Part shown: piece by piece, positions 8,220 to 15,672 of the stretch
How the letters are laid out: the number at the start of each line of letters is the position of its first letter
How positions within the stretch are numbered: the first letter of the stretch is position 1
Assembly: GCF_016862915.1 (NCBI RefSeq)
Contig: NZ_BONW01000019.1
Coordinates: 1-64,000 of the forward strand
Reading direction: 5' to 3'
Source of the DNA: Plantactinospora endophytica
Lineage (GTDB): Bacteria; Actinomycetota; Actinomycetes; Mycobacteriales; Micromonosporaceae
DNA: 64,000 nucleotides
The notes under the pieces: generated by a model
Seen by the model: the letters and a program-made list of their open reading frames with translations, nothing else
Database searches by the model: none
Told to the model about the DNA's origin: nothing
Position numbers and translations under genes: made by a program

Positions 8220-8795
8220 TTGGCTACCGTCAGTGCGCTGGGATACGCCCTGCTCTGCGCCCTCCATCGCGGTCCGCTGACCGGTTACGAACTGGTCCAG
8301 CGGATGCGCAAGCCGATCGGCTACTACTGGACGGCCCAGCAGAGCCAGATCTATCCGGAGCTGGCCCGGCTCTCCGCGAACGGGCTCATCGAGCACGACG
8401 CCGAGGCCGGCCCCGGGCCACGACAGCGCAAGACGCACCGGCTCACCGCCGCCGGCCGGGAGGCGCTGGCCGGCTGGCTGGTCGAGCCGCCCGCACCCCG
8501 GGCCTTCCGGGACGAGACGCTGCTCAGGACGTACGCGCTGGCCGCCGCCGATCCGGAGGGGATGCGCGAGTTCTACCTCGCCGAGGCCGAGACGTACCAG
8601 CGCCGGCTCGACGCCTTCCAGGAACAGCACGCCGACCTGCTCAGCCGGCACGCGGACGATCCGTCGCATCCGCAGTTCGGCGCGTACGCAACCCTGGAGC
8701 TGGCGCTGGCCGGCACGCCGCCCCGGATCCGGTGGTGCCGGTGGATGGCCGAGCAGATGGCCGAACTCGCCCGCCGCCGCGAGCCGTCCGGCTAG
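8220..8795 (+). CDS. PadR family transcriptional regulator
   Basis: 191 residues. N-terminal winged helix in the PadR pattern (ALGYALLCALHRGPLTGYEL, then QSQIYPELARLSANGLIE) followed by the C-terminal Vir_C-like helical dimer domain (residues about 95-185). The TTG at 8220 has GGGAG about 9 nt ahead. PadR proteins are ligand-responsive repressors of detoxification or efflux genes; here the operator in the divergent gap suggests autoregulation and control of the esterase lipoprotein. The TAG stop lies in the first unit of a tandem repeat. Confidence 0.9.
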   Translation: MATVSALGYALLCALHRGPLTGYELVQRMRKPIGYYWTAQQSQIYPELARLSANGLIEHDAEAGPGPRQRKTHRLTAAGREALAGWLVEPPAPRAFRDETLLRTYALAAADPEGMREFYLAEAETYQRRLDAFQEQHADLLSRHADDPSHPQFGAYATLELALAGTPPRIRWCRWMAEQMAELARRREPSG

Positions 8796-8920
8796 CGCGT
8801 CGTCTTCGCGAGTCATCCGGCTAGCGCGCGTCGCCGCGAGTTGTCCGGCTCACTGCGCGTCGCCGCGAGTCGTCGGGGGAGCGGTTCGCCGCGAGTCGTC
8901 CGGATCGCGCGTCGCTGTGG
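8785..8920. repeat. five degenerate 24-29 nt repeats at the padR stop codon
   Basis: Units begin at 8785, 8814, 8842, 8871 and 8897, with the pattern CGTCCGGCTAGCGCGTCG then CGCGAGT. The TAG stop of the PadR gene (8793-8795) lies in unit 1; a TAG occurs at the same place in unit 2. Together with the repeat the 8796-8976 gap contains nothing else I recognise. Confidence 0.75.
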
Positions 8921-8976
8921 TCGGCGGGAACGGCGGTGGGGCCGATCCGGACGGGCCGGCCCCACCGCGCCCGGGG

Positions 8977-11900
8977 CTACGGCTTGATCTGGTACGCCCG
9001 AATCACCGTCTGCCGCACCGAGTTGCCGGCCCGGTCGGTGGCGGTGGCCCGGAACGAGACGAAGCCCGGCCCCTCGGGATGCGTGACGGTCACCTGCCGG
9101 TCGGCACCGCTGCCGGCGACGGTCGCCCTGTGCCAGGTCACGCCGTCGTCGTACGAGACGTCGACGGTCACCGACCGAATCGGCGCGGTCACCGAGCCCG
9201 GCTGTGCCTGCACCGACACCGGTACGGTGAACCGCCGCCCGGCCGGCGCCACGTTGTACCCGTCCAGCGCGGGGCTGAACCGCAGCACGTGCAACGGCAG
9301 CCGTACCGGGGTGTCACCCGGCACGTGCCCGGACCGGAACATCCAGGCCGCCTCCACCCGGGTCGACAGGGTCGTCGGGGCACCACGGGTCGCGATCGCC
9401 TCGACCCGGTAGTCCGCCGTCGCCGGCGGCACCTCGAAGTCGCCACTGGTCCGGTCGGACTCGGCATGCTTGACACCGTTGCGGTACAGCGTCAGCTTCG
9501 CCGACTCGGTCCGCGCGAACCCGGGCCGGCCGTCACCATCGCCGAACATCGTCGACGACAGGCTCAGGGTGTCGCCGAGGCGGGTGTCCCAGGTCTCGGG
9601 GATTCGTGGACTGGCCAGGGTCGGCCCGAACACCGCGTGGTTCCAGTTCGCCCGGACCACCTTGCCGGCCCGGTGCCGGACCGGTGGCGGCCGCAGACCG
9701 GAAAGCTCCTCCTCACCGAACTCACCGTCCTGCAACTCCGCGAACTCGTGCTCCCACAGCACACCGCCCTCGGTGTTGTAGTACTCGGTCCGCTCGAAGG
9801 GCAGGTCGAACCGCATGATCTGCGCCCAGCTGTGCTCGGTGAGCCCGGGCACGCTCGGGAAGTCCATCGACCAGCCCCGGATGCCCGCACCGGACGCGTT
9901 CCGGGCATAGCGCGTCGGCACGGTGGCCAGCTCCGAATGCCGTACGTTCCGGGTGAAGCCGGCCGGCAGGGTGCCGTCGACGGCCCAGGCCAGGTTGTAC
10001 TGGAACGGACTGTTGTAGTCGTCGCCCTCCGCGTCCGTCTTCGCCCAGAGGCTGCTCACCTCCCCGGCAAAGCCGGCCACCGGTGCACTCCCGTCGATCC
10101 TGCCGGTGTAGAGGCCGGTGAAGCTGCTGCTGAGTACGTCGATCGGAATGCGTTCACCCGTGTCGTCGACCATTTCGAGGCCCACCGTCGCGAACAGCAG
10201 GGTGGCGTCCGGGTTCGGCACCGTGACCGAGACCGGCCCGGCCCGCCGGGCGTCCACACCGACCGTGACCGGCCGACTGAGATCCAGCAGAGGTTGGGCC
10301 AGCAGGCTCATCTCCGGGTTCTCCGGGTCGGCGCCGCGTACGAAGCTCGACAGCAGATACCGGCCCTTCGGCAGCCGGATGGTGGCGGTGCCGTCGGCGT
10401 CGTACAGGTTGTAGCGGTCGGGCGGGCCGTCGAGGCGGTCGAGCGTCGTCCGGTAGTTGCCGGTCGCCGCGCCGCTGCGGTCCAGGTGCGAGACCGTCAT
10501 CTCGTACGCCTCCGACTCGCGTTCCACCCCGAACGGGGTCCGTACCACCAGTTGTCCGGCGGTGCCGACCAGTTGTCCGGAGTAGCGGCCGTCCGGCCCG
10601 TCGAACCGGGTGTCGGCGGTGACGGTCACCCGCGCGGTGCCGCCCGCCGGCACGGTCACCGTCGACGGGCTGACCGTGAACGCCCCGGCCGGAGCCGCCG
10701 CCCCACCCGGGCCGGTGGCCTGCACCGTCAACGCCAGCGTCACCGGCTCGGTGCCGCCGTTGCGGTACGTCACCTCCTTGGCGATCGGCACGTCGTCGTC
10801 GTGCGGCCACAGCTGGCGGCCGAACCCGACGCTCGGCGGGTCTGCCGAGACCGTCTGGCCGATCGCCCGCGCCACGTCCACCCGGCCCGCACCCTGGGCG
10901 TACGCGTCCAGCCCGGGATTGGGTGCGGCGCTGCCCATCAGGGTCGACTTCAACTCGGCGGACCGCCACTGCGGATGTCGCTGCGCCAGGATCGCCGCCG
11001 CACCGGCCACGTGCGGCGCCGCCATCGAGGTCCCTTCCATCGTCACGTACGGCTCGCCCGGCTGACCCACGAGACCGTCCGGGCTCCGCGCCGCCACGAT
11101 GTCGACGCCCGGCGCGGTGACGTCCGGCTTGAGGCCGCCGTCGCCGACCCGTGGTCCCCGGCTGGAGAACGGGGCGAGGTTGTCAGAGCCGTCCACCGCA
11201 CCGACCGCCAGCGCCGCGTCGACGCCGGCCGGCGACGAGATCGACTCGTCCCGGCCACGGTTGCCGGCGGAGACCACGAAGAGCGTGCCGTGCTGTTCGG
11301 TCAGGGTCTGCACCGCCTGCTCGACCGGGTCGATCTCCGGGCCGTCCGGGGCGCCGAAACTCATGTTCACCACCGCGGCGCCCTGCTCGACGGCCCACTG
11401 CATGCCGGCCAGGATCCCGGAGTCGTAACACCCGTCCTGCGCGCACACCTTGCCGTCCAGCAGGTCCGCACCGGGCGCGCCGCCCCGGTACCTTCCGGCC
11501 GAGGCGGCGCCGGTACCCGCGATCGTCGAGGCTACGTGCGTACCGTGCCCGACCCGATCCTTGTCGTCCTCCGCGCCCTCGGTGAAGTTGGCCCGGGCGA
11601 CGACCTGGCCGGCCAGGTCCGGGTGGCTGGCGTCGACGCCGGTGTCCAGCACCGCGACCTTCACCCCGGTCCCGTCCAGCCCCGCCTGCCAGGCGGCCGG
11701 CGCGCCGATCTGCGGCACGCTGCGGTCCAACACCGGCTGGCGCAGTCCGTCCAGCCACACCGTCGAGATCCCGCCGCGCAGGCCGCTGGCACCGGCCCCC
11801 TCGGCGATGCCCTGCCACAGGCCGGACAGCTCGGACCGCTCGGCCCGGACCGCGAGACCGCCGACAGCGGGCAGTTCCCGGACCACCTCGGCACCCTTAC

Positions 11901-12360
11901 CCAGCACCGTGCTCCGGGCCGTGGCCCGACTTCCGTTCGTGGCCTGGTTTCCGTCCGTGGTCACGATCAGCGGAAGATCCTTGCGGCGGTCGTCGTAGCC
12001 GAGCTGGATCAGCCCGGTCACGTCGAAGAGCCGGGCGTCGACCCGGCCGGCCCGCACCAGCGGCTCCGCGTCCATGGGCAGTACGTGCAGGTGTCCGCCC
12101 GCCCGGCTGGTGAACGCCCGGATCCCGGAGCGCCCCGGGCCGGGCTCGAACGCGGCCGAACCGTCGGCCCGCACCTCCACCCGGTCTCCGGTAATCAACG
12201 TAACCGACCTGGCCGGGTCCGGCTGCCGCGCCGTACCGCCGGCCGGTGCGGCGGGCTTCGCCGGAGGAGCCCCGCTCGCCGGCCCGCCCGTCACAGCCGA
12301 AGAGACGACGAGAGCGGTGATCAACAGACCACCGCCCCATCGACCGATTCTTCGTCGCAC
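8977..12360 (-). CDS. secreted S8 family serine peptidase (subtilase), multidomain
   Basis: 1127 residues. The GTG at 12360 is chosen: GGGGAGG sits 5 nt ahead and the product begins with a signal peptide (VRRRIGRW, hydrophobic LLITALVVSSAV, Ala-rich cleavage region). After a propeptide-like part (residues about 40-215) comes the catalytic domain with Asp (VAVLDTGVDASHPDLAG), His (GHGTHVASTIAG), the oxyanion Asn (FVVSAGNRG) and Ser (GTSMAAPHVAGAA). About 600 C-terminal residues of beta-rich domains follow, ending in a DRAGNSVRQTVIRAY segment. This layout is common in large extracellular subtilases of streptomycetes and relatives. Probably exported and self-processed; the substrate is unknown. 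Confidence 0.92.
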   Translation of the reverse strand: MRRRIGRWGGGLLITALVVSSAVTGGPASGAPPAKPAAPAGGTARQPDPARSVTLITGDRVEVRADGSAAFEPGPGRSGIRAFTSRAGGHLHVLPMDAEPLVRAGRVDARLFDVTGLIQLGYDDRRKDLPLIVTTDGNQATNGSRATARSTVLGKGAEVVRELPAVGGLAVRAERSELSGLWQGIAEGAGASGLRGGISTVWLDGLRQPVLDRSVPQIGAPAAWQAGLDGTGVKVAVLDTGVDASHPDLAGQVVARANFTEGAEDDKDRVGHGTHVASTIAGTGAASAGRYRGGAPGADLLDGKVCAQDGCYDSGILAGMQWAVEQGAAVVNMSFGAPDGPEIDPVEQAVQTLTEQHGTLFVVSAGNRGRDESISSPAGVDAALAVGAVDGSDNLAPFSSRGPRVGDGGLKPDVTAPGVDIVAARSPDGLVGQPGEPYVTMEGTSMAAPHVAGAAAILAQRHPQWRSAELKSTLMGSAAPNPGLDAYAQGAGRVDVARAIGQTVSADPPSVGFGRQLWPHDDDVPIAKEVTYRNGGTEPVTLALTVQATGPGGAAAPAGAFTVSPSTVTVPAGGTARVTVTADTRFDGPDGRYSGQLVGTAGQLVVRTPFGVERESEAYEMTVSHLDRSGAATGNYRTTLDRLDGPPDRYNLYDADGTATIRLPKGRYLLSSFVRGADPENPEMSLLAQPLLDLSRPVTVGVDARRAGPVSVTVPNPDATLLFATVGLEMVDDTGERIPIDVLSSSFTGLYTGRIDGSAPVAGFAGEVSSLWAKTDAEGDDYNSPFQYNLAWAVDGTLPAGFTRNVRHSELATVPTRYARNASGAGIRGWSMDFPSVPGLTEHSWAQIMRFDLPFERTEYYNTEGGVLWEHEFAELQDGEFGEEELSGLRPPPVRHRAGKVVRANWNHAVFGPTLASPRIPETWDTRLGDTLSLSSTMFGDGDGRPGFARTESAKLTLYRNGVKHAESDRTSGDFEVPPATADYRVEAIATRGAPTTLSTRVEAAWMFRSGHVPGDTPVRLPLHVLRFSPALDGYNVAPAGRRFTVPVSVQAQPGSVTAPIRSVTVDVSYDDGVTWHRATVAGSGADRQVTVTHPEGPGFVSFRATATDRAGNSVRQTVIRAYQIKP

Positions 12361-12483
12361 GTGTCCTCCCCTGTCGCGAGAATGTCGCTGGACATTGAGG
12401 AAGACCGCTACGGGCGCGGGAAAGTCGCGCACCTACACCGGAAATCTGCCGACGGCCGATCCGCCGCCAACCGCTGCCCCGGT

Positions 12484-12798
12484 TCAGCGTCCCGGCGTCG
12501 GAGCGTCGGACGTGGCTCCGGCCCCGGATCCAGTCTCGCGGCCGGCTCCGGACTCGGCTTCGGCTTGGTCCGTCGGCCACTTGTCGGCGAGGGCGGCGAG
12601 GCCGGCCGCCGCGACCGCCGGGTCCGCGCCGCGACCGACCGCAACCCCGAGCAGGTACGCGGTGACCGGCGCACCGGGCCGGAGCACGTTGTGCGCCACG
12701 TCGCGAGCCAGATCGAGTACCTGTCGCACGTCGACCTCGGCCGGGTCGAGGCGCAGCTCAGCACAGGCTGCCGCCAGCCAGCGATCCATCACGTTCAT
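12484..12798 (-). CDS. DUF6457 domain protein next to mobA
   Basis: 104-residue small protein. Residues about 1-70 (MDRWLAAACAELRLDPAEVD to AVAAAGLAALADKW) fit the DUF6457 family, which in actinobacteria commonly sits beside molybdenum cofactor genes; the last 30 residues are low complexity. The ATG at 12798 overlaps the mobA stop as ATGA and has GAGGAG 8 nt upstream; a GTG at 12807 is less well spaced. Translational coupling to mobA and the family's neighbourhood suggest an accessory role in molybdoenzyme or cofactor handling, but no activity is established. Confidence 0.75.
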   Translation of the reverse strand: MNVMDRWLAAACAELRLDPAEVDVRQVLDLARDVAHNVLRPGAPVTAYLLGVAVGRGADPAVAAAGLAALADKWPTDQAEAESGAGRETGSGAGATSDAPTPGR

Positions 12799-13640
12799 CG
12801 AATCCACTCCTCGGCCCGGCGTACGTCGTCGTCAGTGTCGCAGTCGAACCAGGGCGGCGGACCCGACCCGGGCCACGCCACCTCGGTCACGGTCAGCTCG
12901 GCGATCAGGGCGCGCATCGACGTACCGGTGAGGACGCCGTCGCGCTCGGCGGCCAGCCGGGCCAGCGCGGCCCGCAGTGGCGCGACCCGCCAGATCCCGC
13001 AGAGGAACTGCCGGCGTCCGGCGTCGTCGACGTACACGACACCGTCGGCGGTGCCGACCCGCCGCAACTCGGTACGAAGTTGGCGTACCGCCTCGGCGGT
13101 CAGCAGCGGCAGGTCGGCGGCGAGCAGAGCGACGGTGCCCGCGCCTCCGGTCCCGGCGCCTCCGGTCCCGGCGCCTTCCGTCCCGACGCTCGCGTCGGCG
13201 TTGGCGTCTGCGGCCTCGTCGGCGTCGACGTTCACGTTGGCGGCCTCGTCGGCGTTCACGTTGGCGGCCTCGTCGGCGTCGGCGTCGGCGAGCAGGGTCA
13301 GGCCGGCGGCGGCTGCTGCGACCGGTCCGCCACCGGGCGGTTGCTCACGGGTGCCCCGTACCCCGGCCGGCAGGTCGTCGGTGCTGCCGACCACGATCCG
13401 GGGATCGGCGTCGGCGACCGCCGCGAGCACCCGGTCCCGCATCGGGCGGCCTCCGACCGGCAGCGCCGGCTTGTCCGCACCGCCCATCCGGCGGGCAGCC
13501 CCACCGGTCAGCACCACCGCCGCAAACCCGACCGGGTCCGGCTCGGCCGGCAGCCTGACCCCGTCGGCCGAATGGGTTCCGGCCGGCAGCCCGAATCCGT
13601 CGGCCGGCTGGGTTCCGACAGGCGGCCCGATTCCGGTCAT
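12795..13640 (-). CDS. mobA: molybdenum cofactor guanylyltransferase (MobA-like)
   Basis: 281 residues from ATG 13640; a GTG at 13703 would add 21 residues, and no strong ribosome site decides between them. The nucleotidyltransferase core starts with FAAVVLTGGAARRMGGADKPAL (GG...RMG...K, NTP-binding) and later has ALLAADLPLL, carrying the metal-binding Asp. The enzyme would attach GMP to molybdopterin in the cytosol. Odd: an Asp/Ala/Asn-rich repeat insertion (NADEAANV units, then GAGTG units) immediately precedes the AADLP motif, and the N-terminus holds a degenerate PVGTQPADGF-type repeat. It is translationally coupled to the DUF6457 gene. A MobA-like cytidylyltransferase is a lesser alternative. 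Confidence 0.82.
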   Translation of the reverse strand: MTGIGPPVGTQPADGFGLPAGTHSADGVRLPAEPDPVGFAAVVLTGGAARRMGGADKPALPVGGRPMRDRVLAAVADADPRIVVGSTDDLPAGVRGTREQPPGGGPVAAAAAGLTLLADADADEAANVNADEAANVNVDADEAADANADASVGTEGAGTGGAGTGGAGTVALLAADLPLLTAEAVRQLRTELRRVGTADGVVYVDDAGRRQFLCGIWRVAPLRAALARLAAERDGVLTGTSMRALIAELTVTEVAWPGSGPPPWFDCDTDDDVRRAEEWIR

Positions 13641-13807
13641 CCGGTAACGGTAACCGGCACCCGGCGGCCCGGCCTCCTCGGAACTCTCAGACGACCGCGG
13701 CACATGCGGCGGTACGCCCGGTCGGCCTACCTCAGAGGTAATCGCCTACCGGCACAGGGACTGGCAAGCTCGACAGCGCAAAGCCTGGTCAGCACTGGAG
13801 GCACCCG

Positions 13808-14320
13808 ATGGACACCCGAGTCACCGTCGAAGAACTGCTGCGCCGAATCGGTGCCGGCGACCCCGAGCGGGCCGCCGCGCTCTATGCAGAGACGGTCGAC
13901 TGGCAGGTCAACTGGCCGGAGCCGACCCACCCGGCGGTGCCCTGGATCCGGCCCCGGTCCAGCCGGGCGGACGTCCTCGACCACCACCGGACCCTGGCCG
14001 CGAACAGCGTGCCCGGACAGGGCTCGGCCGCGATCGACCGAATCCTGGTGGACGGCCCGCACGCGGTGGTCACCGGCGAGACCGCGCAGACCGTACGGGC
14101 CACCGGAAAGCGGTTCAGCACCCGCTTCGCGCTGCACCTCACGGTCGAGGACGGGCTGATCGTCCGGCACCACGTCTACGAGGACAGCCTGGCCGTCGCC
14201 CTGGCCTTCGACGCCACCCCCACCGGGAGCACTGCCGAAGCGACCCCGACCGAGAGCGCTGCCCCCACCTCGACCGAGAGCACGGCCGCAGCAACCTCTA
14301 GCGAAAGTGCTGCCGGATAG
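13808..14320 (+). CDS. SnoaL-like / NTF2-fold protein
   Basis: 170 residues. Residues about 5-130 match the SnoaL-like NTF2 fold: VEELLRRIGAGDPERAAALYAETVDW at the start and FALHLTVEDGLIVRHHVYEDSLAVA at the end. Family members range from polyketide cyclases to binding proteins with no activity, and nothing here separates these. The last 40 residues are a Thr/Ser/Glu/Ala tail built from TPTESAA-like units, probably disordered. ATG at 13808 follows GGAGGC 5-6 nt upstream. It is convergent with the DUF4192 gene; no operon partner. Confidence 0.75.
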   Translation: MDTRVTVEELLRRIGAGDPERAAALYAETVDWQVNWPEPTHPAVPWIRPRSSRADVLDHHRTLAANSVPGQGSAAIDRILVDGPHAVVTGETAQTVRATGKRFSTRFALHLTVEDGLIVRHHVYEDSLAVALAFDATPTGSTAEATPTESAAPTSTESTAAATSSESAAG

Positions 14321-14358
14321 GCCGTCCCACCCGATCTCGGCTGGTGCGGTGCGGGTCG

Positions 14359-15423
14359 TCACGGCTGGTCGCCGGTGGAGTCGGACGGGGACCCGGCAGC
14401 GCCGAACTCGGGATGGCCGTCGAGTACGGAGGGGCCGATGCCGGCCTGCAACGCCTCGGCGAGGAGCTGGGCGAACGAGTAGTCCGGCTGGGCCTCCAAC
14501 GCGCGTTCCACCGCCACGCTGGCCAGCGCACCCTGCCCGGCCCGCCAGGCGGCGAAGCCGAGCAGCGCCGCCGGAGCGGGCACCAGGTCCGGCTCGGCCC
14601 GCCGCAGTACGTCCGTCCAGAGTGCGAGGTGCCAGTCCTCGCCGCCGGTCCGCTGCCAGGCGTCGTCCCGTACCGGCAGGTGCACCAGGAGCAGGCTGAG
14701 CCAGGCCAACTCGTCGTCGGTGAGCTGGCCGCCCGTGCGGTGCCGGTGCAGCGATTTGCGTACCGCCGCGCGGCCGGCCCGGCGCAGTGCCCGCCTGCCG
14801 AGCAGGTCACCGGGCGGGGCCTTGTCCAGCAGTTCGTTGAGGCGGGACTCCGCCCGCCGGGTCGCCTCCCGCATCGCCTCCCGGGCCGGCCCGTCGACCG
14901 GGGCGATCAGTCGGACCAGCCCGTCCCGGTCCGGCAGGGCGACCTGGCCGGCGAAGGTGGCCGCCGCGGCGAGCTGGGTGCTCGACGAGTCGAACCGGAT
15001 GCCGTCGGCCGGGCAGCATCCGGCGTCGTCACAGGCGTACGACCAGTAGCGGTCGCCGGTCACCCGGAGCGCTTCCAGCACCGGCAGGCCGATCCCGCCG
15101 AGGGCAGCGGTCACCGCGCCGACCATCGGAGTGACCCGGGCCGGCTCGCCGTACCCGATGACGGTCGTGGTGTCGACGCCCTGCCGGGCGACGACCGCCG
15201 CGACCTGTTCGGCGGCCTCGCCCACCTCGGCGGGCGTGCCGCTCCCGGTGCTGGTCGCGGCCAGGTCGGGCAGGTCGCCACGGGCGACGAAGACCACCCG
15301 GTTGCCACGCAGCGCGATCACCACCAGGCTGTCGGCGGGGTGGAAACCCAGCAGGTACGGCACTGCTGCCAACAGATCCGCTGTCGAGCGGACGGTGAGC
15401 ACGGCCCGATCGTTCGAGGTCAT
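14359..15423 (-). CDS. DUF4192 domain-containing protein
   Basis: 354 residues. It begins with the characteristic block VLTVRSTADLLAAVPYLLGFHPADSLVVIAL, which defines DUF4192, an actinobacterial family without known function. ATG at 15423 is chosen because relatives begin just before this block; the frame is open further upstream (ATG 15520), but that part runs over an inverted repeat and does not look like the family. Cytosolic, Ala/Arg rich. Divergent from the Hsp70-like gene, with 249 bp between them. Confidence 0.85.
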   Translation of the reverse strand: MTSNDRAVLTVRSTADLLAAVPYLLGFHPADSLVVIALRGNRVVFVARGDLPDLAATSTGSGTPAEVGEAAEQVAAVVARQGVDTTTVIGYGEPARVTPMVGAVTAALGGIGLPVLEALRVTGDRYWSYACDDAGCCPADGIRFDSSSTQLAAAATFAGQVALPDRDGLVRLIAPVDGPAREAMREATRRAESRLNELLDKAPPGDLLGRRALRRAGRAAVRKSLHRHRTGGQLTDDELAWLSLLLVHLPVRDDAWQRTGGEDWHLALWTDVLRRAEPDLVPAPAALLGFAAWRAGQGALASVAVERALEAQPDYSFAQLLAEALQAGIGPSVLDGHPEFGAAGSPSDSTGDQP

Positions 15424-15462
15424 GCTGGCGAGCGTGGCCAACGGGGTGGTCGGCCGACGCCC

Positions 15463-15493
15463 CTGTGGACGACACGCCCGAAGCTGTCCACAG
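15463..15493. promoter_or_regulatory. inverted CTGTGGAC/GTCCACAG pair (DnaA-box-like)
   Basis: CTGTGGAC (15463-15470) and GTCCACAG (15486-15493) are perfect inverted copies with a 15-nt spacer in the divergent gap upstream of the DUF4192 and Hsp70-like genes. Each is close to the DnaA box (TTGTCCACA), with CTGTCCACA at 8 of 9 on one strand. It could bind DnaA or simply form a hairpin. Confidence 0.35.
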
Positions 15494-15634
15494 CTACTCA
15501 CCGTAGTTCCGCTGCTCATCCCGCAAACGCGTTCCGCCGCGATGGGGCATCGAGTTTCGCGGCGGCCGGCGGAAGCCGATCGAGGACTAGTCGGCTCCGG
15601 GCCGCGATCGTCCAGTGTGGGTGGTTTTCGCGGG

Positions 15635-15663
15635 CTGATCGGGGTGCGGGAAGGACATAGAAT
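15635..15663 (+). promoter_or_regulatory. candidate leaderless promoter of the Hsp70-like gene
   Basis: TAGAAT (15658-15663) is a good -10 hexamer, with a weak -35 (CTGATC, 15635-15640) at 17-nt spacing. The ATG at 15673 is 9 nt beyond the -10, and no Shine-Dalgarno lies between, which suggests a leaderless transcript. Confidence 0.35.
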
Positions 15664-15672
15664 TTCCGGCTG

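Noticed and set aside
8917-13647. A very long open frame on the + strand across the subtilase, mobA and DUF6457 genes
   Set aside because: It is the antisense reading of the minus-strand genes; those have family motifs, signal peptide and ribosome sites, whereas this frame gives only Arg/Pro/Ala-rich low-complexity sequence.
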